Positions 57,106 through 64,000 of a DNA stretch of 64,000 nucleotides are shown here, one piece after another. The DNA lies in NCBI RefSeq assembly GCF_030272615.1, contig NC_081407.1, forward strand, positions 380,577,179 through 380,641,178, in the 5' to 3' direction. The notes under the pieces are model-generated. The model was not told the DNA's origin. It worked only from the letters and a program-made list of their open reading frames with translations, and ran no database searches. The stretch is from Cryptomeria japonica (taxonomy: Eukaryota > Streptophyta > Pinopsida > Cupressales > Cupressaceae). The position numbers and the translations under genes are program-made. Each line of letters starts with the position of its first letter. Position 1 is the first letter of the stretch.

Positions 57106-57210
57106 TTAACGGCATGGGAACTTTACCCATAAGTGGCCATTGAATTTTGTGCTGTGACCACCTTATAAGTTCTCTTGGAAACATATTAACGGCGTAGGAA
57201 CTTTACCCAT
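57106..57210 (+). promoter_or_regulatory. Upstream 25-bp direct repeat, uORF and TATA-like site
   Basis: A 25-base segment at 57106-57130 recurs at 57186-57210 with two differences; the second copy ends on the AT of the start codon. In copy 1 the difference creates an ATG opening a 9-codon uORF (57114-57143). TATAAG at 57164-57169 is a possible TATA box, but would leave a leader of only about 10-15 bases and would exclude the uORF. Confidence 0.4.
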
Positions 57211-59569
57211 GGGAAAATTAGGCTTAAGCCTGCTTTTTGTAGCTACGATGTTTATACAACTGGAGTGTAATGGTTCTGCAGTCGAGGCTGGAGATACTCT
57301 TTCGTTAGGCGCCTCGCTTACTGGAAATCAGACAATCATTTCAAAGAATGGCACATTTGAGTTGGGATTCTTCACCCCAAATGGAAGCAACTGGTATATT
57401 GGCATCTGGTATGCTCAAATCCCAGAGAAGACGTATGTTTGGGTGGCTAACAGGGAGACTCCCGCCAGAAACCGGACAGGCGTTTTGAAGCTGTCAAGGG
57501 AAGGTAAACTGGTACTGTTCAATGCAGAGGGCGTATCTATTTGGTCAGTCAACACAACAAACAACGCCTCCCGGGCTGTGATATTGGACTCTGGTAATTT
57601 CTTATTGCTGAACAATGACAATAAATCTGGTACTGTTTGGCAGAGTTTCGACAATCCTGCAGATACCTGCTTGCCAGGGATGGTGTTCGGTGGACAGCAA
57701 AAGCTAGTCTCTTGGAAAAGCTCGTCGGATCCTGCTCCTGGGCTTTTTTCCTTACAGGTGGATCCGTCTGGGGCCAAACAACTGGTGCTGACATGGAATA
57801 ATTCTGTACAGTATTGGGCGAGCGGGATTTGGGACGGCAAAATTTACAGTGGAGTTCCAGAAATTGCAGACAAACGTCTCGCCAATATGACTGTTGTAAG
57901 TAATAGCTCAGGTTTGTTTCAAAGTTATACGTTGATTCCTTCCTTCAAGGCACTCGTACGTTTCGTCGTCACTAAGTTCGGGCAAGTGCAAGTGTATGTA
58001 TTCGATGGCGGTAAGTACTGGAGCATGATCTGGTCTGTACCTAGAGATGGATGTGCCGTACATGGTACCTGTGGTGCGTACGGAATCTGTTACTCCAATA
58101 ATCTTCAGTTCTGCAGCTGCGGGGAAGGTTTCAAACCAGTAGATGATCGCGCCTGGGTTTCGCAAGATTGGGTGTCCAGTGGCTGTGTTCGGCAAACCCC
58201 GTTAAATTGTAGCACTGACGGATTCATCGACATTGGTGTCACTTTGCCGAATGATTTCGCTTCCTCATACCCTGCATCCTCAAAGAAAGATTGCCGGAAA
58301 GCCTGCCTCCGCAACTGCTCGTGCACCGCGTTTAGTTTCAGTCAGCCTTCAGGGCCATGCCAAATCTGGTGCGGAGATTTGCTAAACATGCGCAACTCTG
58401 CTCCATCAAAAAGCAATTCAAATGTCTTCATTCGGGTAGGTCCCAGTCAACTTTCTCCGAAACGCAAAACCACAATTCCTGTGGGCGTAGTGCTTGGTAT
58501 TGTAGGTGCACTCACCCTTGCTCTGGGTATCTCTTCAATTTTAATTTGGCGTAGGTATCAGCAACGATCAATGGACACGCGTGCAGATTCCTCAGACTCT
58601 TTTCTCAGACTGTTTAGTTACAAGGAATTGAAAGTTGCAACAAGGAATTTCAGGTCTATTTTGGGGAGCGGAGGATTCGGGTCAGTGTTCAAAGGCTGTC
58701 TATCAGATGGTAGAGATGTAGCCGTTAAAAAAATGGTGGCGTCAACACAAGATGAGAAGCAATTTCGAGCAGAAATAAGTTCTCTAGGGAACATACAGCA
58801 TGTGAATTTGGTCAGGCTTCAGGGGTTTTGTGCAGAAGGATCGAGACGGCTATTGGTTTATGATTACATGCCCAACGGTTCTCTAAGTTCCTTACTGTTC
58901 ACCAGTGATTCCAAAAGTACACGGGAGGTACTTGACTGGAAGACCCGACTTGAAATCGCACTAGGCACTGCAAGAGGGTTACTTTACCTCCACGAAGAAT
59001 GCCGAGATTACATCATTCACTGCGATGTTAAGCCTGAAAACATTCTGCTGGATGGTGATTTGTTACCGAAATTAGCTGATTTTGGGTTGGCAAAGCTTGT
59101 GGGTAGAGATTTTAGCCGTGTCCTGACCACTACAAGGGGAACGAGAGGATACTTGGCTCCAGAGTGGATCTCCGGTCTTCCCGTCACTACCAAGGTTGAC
59201 GTCTATAGTTTTGGTATGACGCTCTTCGAAATCATTTCGGGGCGAAGAAATCTGGACTTAAACGTGCAAGATTCAAGAAAGTTTTACTTTCCCACATGGG
59301 CTGCAACTCAAATTTACCAGGGGAGAATAGTTAATATTGTGGAGGAGGGTGTTGCAGAGGAGGCAGACATGGAAGAGGTAAGAAGAGCATGTGCTGTAGC
59401 GTTGTTATGCATTCAAGAGAACGAGGAAGTGAGGCCAAGCATGAGGCAAGTGGTGCAGATGTTGGAAGGGAAGATGGAACCTCAAATTCTACATATTCCG
59501 AGCTCTGCGCTTAGGCCAGCACACCGAAGTGACACAAGCAGCTACAGTGATGGCAATGGTACTAATTAG
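57209..59569 (+). CDS. G-type lectin S-receptor-like serine/threonine-protein kinase
   Basis: Intact single-exon gene of 786 codons. Signal peptide (about 1-24, KLGLSLLFVATMFI), B-lectin domain (about 26-150, GTFELGFF, YVWVANRETP), S-locus glycoprotein region (WASGIWDGKIYSGVPE), EGF-like Cys cluster (about 280-310), PAN domain (about 334-410), membrane helix (about 421-446) and kinase (about 480-750). Kinase features: GSGGFGSVFKG, Lys507 in VAVKK, HCD with Asp606, Asp624 of DFG, GTRGYLAPEW. Cys in place of Arg in HRD makes it a non-RD kinase, a class often linked to immune receptors. Domain order, length and lack of introns fit the SD2 group (At2g19130-like). It should sit in the plasma membrane and signal inward on binding an unknown ligand. 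No broken residue seen. Confidence 0.95.
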   Translation: MGKLGLSLLFVATMFIQLECNGSAVEAGDTLSLGASLTGNQTIISKNGTFELGFFTPNGSNWYIGIWYAQIPEKTYVWVANRETPARNRTGVLKLSREGKLVLFNAEGVSIWSVNTTNNASRAVILDSGNFLLLNNDNKSGTVWQSFDNPADTCLPGMVFGGQQKLVSWKSSSDPAPGLFSLQVDPSGAKQLVLTWNNSVQYWASGIWDGKIYSGVPEIADKRLANMTVVSNSSGLFQSYTLIPSFKALVRFVVTKFGQVQVYVFDGGKYWSMIWSVPRDGCAVHGTCGAYGICYSNNLQFCSCGEGFKPVDDRAWVSQDWVSSGCVRQTPLNCSTDGFIDIGVTLPNDFASSYPASSKKDCRKACLRNCSCTAFSFSQPSGPCQIWCGDLLNMRNSAPSKSNSNVFIRVGPSQLSPKRKTTIPVGVVLGIVGALTLALGISSILIWRRYQQRSMDTRADSSDSFLRLFSYKELKVATRNFRSILGSGGFGSVFKGCLSDGRDVAVKKMVASTQDEKQFRAEISSLGNIQHVNLVRLQGFCAEGSRRLLVYDYMPNGSLSSLLFTSDSKSTREVLDWKTRLEIALGTARGLLYLHEECRDYIIHCDVKPENILLDGDLLPKLADFGLAKLVGRDFSRVLTTTRGTRGYLAPEWISGLPVTTKVDVYSFGMTLFEIISGRRNLDLNVQDSRKFYFPTWAATQIYQGRIVNIVEEGVAEEADMEEVRRACAVALLCIQENEEVRPSMRQVVQMLEGKMEPQILHIPSSALRPAHRSDTSSYSDGNGTN

Positions 59570-59914
59570 AATAATGTAAGGGGATAATGCGTTCTAAAAT
59601 GTAGAGGTAGATTATTGAAGCTTAAATGTTAGTTAATTATATTTCGTTTGTTTGGGTTGTGGGTTTGCTTTCCATTGGTTCCAGGTTCGATTATGAGGTT
59701 CAGATTTAAATGGTGTATGTGGTTTGTGGGCGATTGCGTACACCACAGGGGGACTAGTCCGCCTCTGCTTGCCACATCCTCTCTCCAACTTGGCAGTTTG
59801 TAAGACCAAGGTAAGGATTTGGTGGGGCGTTGGGCAGAGTTGGCATGACGATATGAGTGCATGGTCGGTCAAGTTACCAAAAAAAATATATATGTGTATG
59901 CAAATATTTTATGT

Positions 59915-59936
59915 AATAAAGATTAAATGCAATAAA
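59915..59936 (+). terminator. Candidate polyadenylation signals
   Basis: AATAAA at 59915-59920 and 59931-59936, about 350 bases after the stop codon, in a sharply AT-rich stretch. Plausible for the kinase gene; not proven. Confidence 0.35.
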
Positions 59937-59979
59937 AAAAAAGTTATAATTTTAGTTTTTATTTTTATTTTTAAATAAT

Positions 59980-61309
59980 AAATAATATTGTATCTATTCA
60001 AAAATTAAAATTTTAATGAAGGTATATCTTTATTTTTATATTGTGTTTATTTTGAAAATATTATGTTTGTTTTGAGAATGTGAAGTCCAAAGATAGTTTA
60101 ATCATTTTTTTCTTACTTCTCTTCATTGATTTGTTGCCTCTTCATATTTGAAGAGTTGAACATTTATATAAAAGGATGATTGGAGGTTGTGTATGTGTAT
60201 GTGAAAATAGTAAATAAATATATTGTCGCGTTTTCTTGTGGAGGTAGCCTTTAATGGTAAACCTTGTCATTTGATGTGTTATGTGTGTATTTTGATCATC
60301 TTTGATTTTAATTTTATTATTTGATATTATTTTATCTACACTTTAAACTCAACAATTTATAATTAAATATGTCTACTTTGATATATAAATGTTTGTTAAC
60401 TTTAAGGCAAAATATAAGACCTTTTGTTAATTCATGTCATTACATTCTATCTTTTCCCACCAACATAGAACTCCTTTATACATTAACTAAGTGAAATAGG
60501 CACATTGAAGTAGATTCTAGATAATTTATATACATAATTATAGTATTAGTATATATATCTTAAATACATCTATCTCGAATGCTCTAATTCGATCTATTTA
60601 TGTAAGAAATATTTCATTTTGATTTATAATTATTTTATTTTCTTTATCTTGATTATTTCATTGTTCTTTCTATTTGAAGATCCATTTTTATATTTTTAAT
60701 AATCATTTTGTTTACTAAAGAGTTATTTCAATTTGTTTTATTTGCTTAAAAATTGTTTTTAAGTGTTTGTGTTGAAAAAAAAAAAAAAACCATCAATCAT
60801 TGTTTTGATATTTTTTAACTTTTTATTTGAAATAAAAGATATATAGTTATATACCACTTTTTAAAATTTTGATTTTATTGTTAAATAACTTTATAAAGTA
60901 TATATGATGTTTAATATATACAATGGATTTATTGACATCAATACAAAAGATCTCTTAGTGTCAAAAATACATCTTAGCATAATTTAAATAAATTTATCAA
61001 ATTCATTAATTAATTATTTTCTTGTTTGGTTATATATATAAGGGATGAGGTAATAAAAGGGAAAAAAATGAACCTAGGCTCTCAATTTAGCAAAAATTGT
61101 AACCACTAAACATGTTTTTGCTTCCTTTCAAATTAACAAGCTAACCTTTTTATATCGAAATATTGAGATGTACGTTTAATCCTATCGATAGGTGATGTTG
61201 TTTGATGTTTGGAAAAAAGGTTTGTGGATAGTAGTGCCATATCAAAAGTGGGTTTTGCTGACTGTTTCATGTGGGAGAAGTTATGGTGACCTAGGGATGG
61301 CTTTATGAT
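59980..61309. other. AT-rich intergenic, nothing recognised
   Basis: Long A/T-rich stretch with a 14-base A run near 60775. No protein, repeat family or RNA gene seen. Confidence 0.5.
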
Positions 61310-61601
61310 CTAGGGATCGATGGTTGAAGTGATATTTTTCAAATAGATTTTTAATTTTTTTTAATTTGTAAGTGTTACTATTTTAATGCTTTTATTTTGA
61401 CAATAGTCTATTCTACATTCATTAGATAAGGTTTACCGTAAGTGATCTTAGCATCTAGTTTTGGGTTTTCATCTTAAACAATTTACTATTTAAAAAACCC
61501 AAATTACACTATATGAGCATTATTTTTGCATATATTATAAGTTCATTAGTTTTTTCCATAAATTATACCAAAAAATAATTAAATCATATTTTCTTTCATA
61601 G

Positions 61602-61606
61602 ATAAT
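61602..61606. other. Left target-site duplication of the solo LTR (ATAAT)
   Basis: ATAAT here and at 62393-62397 directly bracket TG...CA. Confidence 0.85.
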
Positions 61607-62392
61607 TGGTGTAGTCACAGTTAGGAGGGACCTCAATGAGATCTATCTAGACCGTGCAGCAAGAGTAATACACAACGAAAGCAAGACAAGGTGATGGAGG
61701 AAATACATAACCTATTGTTTATATCATGAAAATTGTTTACAATATGCTAGGAACATGTAGGCTACAAGATTCGGCTCATTGGCCTAATACAAACATGTTC
61801 AATTATAGTCTTGGTCAGTATCAGACCGCTTAATTTCAAGTTAGATCTTCTTGGTTCCAAAAAACTGGCTACTGCAAGCTAAATTACATTGATTTATACA
61901 GTCTAGAGGGATTCGCGTCAGCCCAAAAAGAATCAAATGTTGATGAACAAGATGAAATGTGTAAAACCACTAAGTCAGTCTCCGCCAATGAGAATCCTCT
62001 AGAAAATCAATACGATGAAGTGTAGACCAAAGGTAAGGTCGACCACATGCCAAGGAACTTAGGAACAATGCAATGAGGCTCCACAAGCAACATAAAGGAT
62101 CCACAAGATTCGCCAATAATAGGATAGGTCCAAGCGGTTCTAGAGTTCTAAGCCAAAAAACTGTCTCAGAATTCGGAATCGATAACTTGCCTAAAAAAGA
62201 TCCAAACATTCTACGGATTTGGGAAAAGGAAGATAATCATGTCCTCAATCAAAATATAGCTCCACTAGATCTAGTGAAAAAATGCAAGAAAATGCAGAAA
62301 TAAATGCTAAACTGTAAAACAAGAAACAAACTAAAAAAGAAATATTTTTGGTTGATGCAAGATTGCTAAGAACTAGGGATGATCCTGCATCA
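61607..62392. mobile_element. Solo LTR, 786 bp
   Basis: TGGTGTAGTCAC ... CCTGCATCA with 5-bp ATAAT duplications on both sides, higher G+C than its surroundings, and no internal coding. The paralogous unit at 63330-63370 lacks it. On the minus strand CTGTATAAATC (near 61895) could be a TATA box, suggesting minus orientation, but the orientation is not settled. The family is unknown and unlike the copia and gypsy LTRs in this window. Confidence 0.8.
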
Positions 62393-62994
62393 ATAATTTT
62401 TTTTAATTTCAACACTATTTTGATTGGGTACTCACTTTTAGCTATCCCATAAAATACTTGGATGGATGTAAATTGAATGGGTTCTATGATTTATACTCAT
62501 TTATTTTCATATATCTATTGGCATTTTATGCTTCAGATGTCATTGCATTATATCTTTCTTTGAGTAAAAGTCTTCATTGTTACACAAAAAGTAAATTGTG
62601 GGGATTTTGTTAAAATATTCACATAGGCAAACATTTTTTTTCAATATGTGAGATCATGCATTATAAGGTGATGTAATTATGTCATGTCTTTGACCTTAAC
62701 TAATAATTTTGCTTCTACCATAACCTCCTTTCTATAGAAACATTTCATGCACTTGAATTTTTGGTATTCATAAATATCATTCTGGGGCAACCTCCCATTG
62801 AATTCTTAAGTACAAAGTTATTGTAGAAGAGAAATGTGCAAATTATTTAATTTTTCTTTAATTAGTACATTCATTGACCCTACACTCCATTTATCACTCA
62901 AACATACTACTTTATCAAGTGATGGATAGTTGTTTTTGTTTCTCATCAATCTGGGTAAGTAGTGTTTGTTATGGTAATTTTTTAATCACATTAT

Positions 62995-63890
62995 GATCTA
63001 GGGTTTAATAGTTAAAGTGATGTTTTTCAAATATATTTTTATCTTTTTATCTATATGTCATTGATGTGATAAGAGGATAGACAAGTTTTTATCTCACGTA
63101 AATAGTCATGTTGTTGTGTCAATTGTTTAAAAAGTGGTACTACTTCAGTACTTTTATTTAGATTATAGTCTATATTATATTTATTAGATAAGGTTTACTA
63201 TAAGTGATCTTGGCATCTAGTTTTAGGTTTTCATCTTAAACATTTTATCATTTAAAAATTCAAGATTACAATAAATGGTCATTATTTTTGTATATATAAT
63301 AGTTCTTCGGTATGTTCATAATTGTCATTTAAAAAAAATAAAAATTCTTTTATTGGCAAAATTTCTTAATTTTAGGACTATTTTGATTCGGTATTCATTT
63401 TTAACTATCCCATAACATACTTGGATATACACCAATTGATTGGGATCTATAATTTATACTTATTTTCTTCCATATTTATGTTGGTATTTTATGCTTCAAA
63501 TGCCACTACATTATCCCACGGTTTGACTAAAATTTTCTATTGTTACACAAAGAGTAAATAATAGGAAATTTTTAAATTTTTAAATTATTCAAACATGAAA
63601 ACTTTTTTTCAATATGTGAGAACATTCATAATAAAGTGATGTAATTGTGCCACACCTTTGACCTTAATTAATAATGTGGCTTCTACAATAACCGTCCTTC
63701 TACATAAATGATTATTAATTTTCATGAACTTGAATTTTTTTAGCATTTATAATTATTTCATATAGATCATCTCCCTAGCATTCTTAAGGACAAGGTTACT
63801 ATAGTAAGCAAATGCACAAATCATTGGTACTTTTCCTTCTTAGTTTATGCCACTTTTTATAAGGTTATATGTAGATAGTCTTAACATTTT
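62995..63890. repeat. Tandem duplication unit 2 (empty site)
   Basis: Second copy of the roughly 0.9-kb unit, noticeably diverged from unit 1 by eye, without the LTR insertion. After about 63890 the similarity is lost. Confidence 0.78.
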
Positions 63891-64000
63891 ATTTATTTGA
63901 TTTAACACATTATTTAACCTTAGATTTTATTCATCTCTGAAACATAATAATTTATCTTTGTTCAAATTAGTCTTAGTTATTATATTATAACCTCCTTTAC
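63891..64000. other. AT-rich end of window
   Basis: No feature recognised. Confidence 0.4.

Larger units (their letters stand above)
61310..62994. repeat. Tandem duplication unit 1 (with solo LTR inside)
   Basis: Matches 62995 to about 63890 in order: GATCTAGGG, TTAGATAAGGTTTACCGTAAG, ATCTAGTTTTGGGTTTTCATC before the solo LTR, and ATTTTGATT.GGTA, GCTATCCCATAA, TTTTTTTTCAATATGTGAGA, CTTTGACCTTAACTAATAAT after it. About 0.9 kb without the LTR. Confidence 0.8.

Noticed and set aside
57415-58326. Minus-strand frames inside the kinase gene
   Set aside because: Shadows of a well-supported plus-strand coding sequence.
1-64000. tRNA, rRNA or microRNA genes
   Set aside because: I saw no tRNA-like cloverleaf or rRNA sequence while reading; the only tRNA-related matches are primer-binding sites. 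A covariance-model scan would be needed to exclude small RNAs.

Overview
The window looks like nuclear DNA of a seed plant with a very repeat-rich genome. The copia LTRs carry a G-rich/C-rich motif flanked by ACTGA/TCAGT that I associate with conifers, so a conifer is my best guess; this is inference, as no species marker is present. There is one intact host gene. Most of the rest is nested, decayed LTR retrotransposons, with one pogo-like DNA transposon relic and AT-rich intergenic DNA.

Layout. 1-6379: Ty1/copia element 'copia-1' (minus strand), its 3' LTR cut by the window edge, inserted into the gag region of a Ty3/gypsy element. 6380 to about 19006: the rest of that element, 'gypsy-2' (plus strand), with gag, protease, G-patch, RT, two RNase H domains, integrase, an antisense plant-mobile-domain (PMD) gene, PPT and 3' LTR. 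19007-26491: intergenic DNA with short repeats, a pogo/CENP-B-like transposase pseudogene (minus) and an unrecognised 257-codon pseudogene broken only by stop codons. 26492-52730: 'copia-4' (plus strand), whose 5' LTR is split by a complete 18.4-kb Ty3/gypsy element, 'gypsy-3' (27891-46315, minus strand), with near-identical 1.48-kb LTRs and a perfect GTGAT target duplication. 52731-57105: AT-rich spacer with a gypsy pol scrap. 57209-59569: intact single-exon G-type lectin S-receptor-like kinase. 59570-64000: AT-rich DNA with a roughly 0.9-kb tandem duplication; one copy holds a 786-bp solo LTR flanked by ATAAT, and the other copy is an empty site.

The most interesting system is in gypsy-2 and gypsy-3, two divergent elements of the Tat/Ogre type (two RNase H domains; gypsy-3 also has a tRNA-Lys primer site and an ORF before gag). 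Both carry, tail-to-tail with pol, an antisense two-exon gene encoding a PMD protein. Exon 1 (about 22-25 codons), the phase-0 splice sites and the PMD exon are conserved between them. The intron of each gene holds a short CG-rich motif at a regular pitch: in gypsy-3 mostly 21 bp in a 21+21+18 = 60-bp higher-order unit, and in gypsy-2 about 19/19/21 bp. Gypsy-3 has two more arrays, at exactly 21-bp pitch for long stretches, in the leader before its gag. In all arrays the motif points the same way relative to the downstream gene. This suggests a repeated cis-element used by both transcription units of one transposon.

Decay is informative. The gypsy-3 PMD gene (9 stops in about 670 codons, no frameshift), gypsy-3 gag-pol (10 stops, one 29-bp duplication) and the orphan 257-codon frame (6 stops) are broken almost only by TAG, TGA or TAA codons explicable by C-to-T change, as expected from cytosine methylation of silenced DNA.
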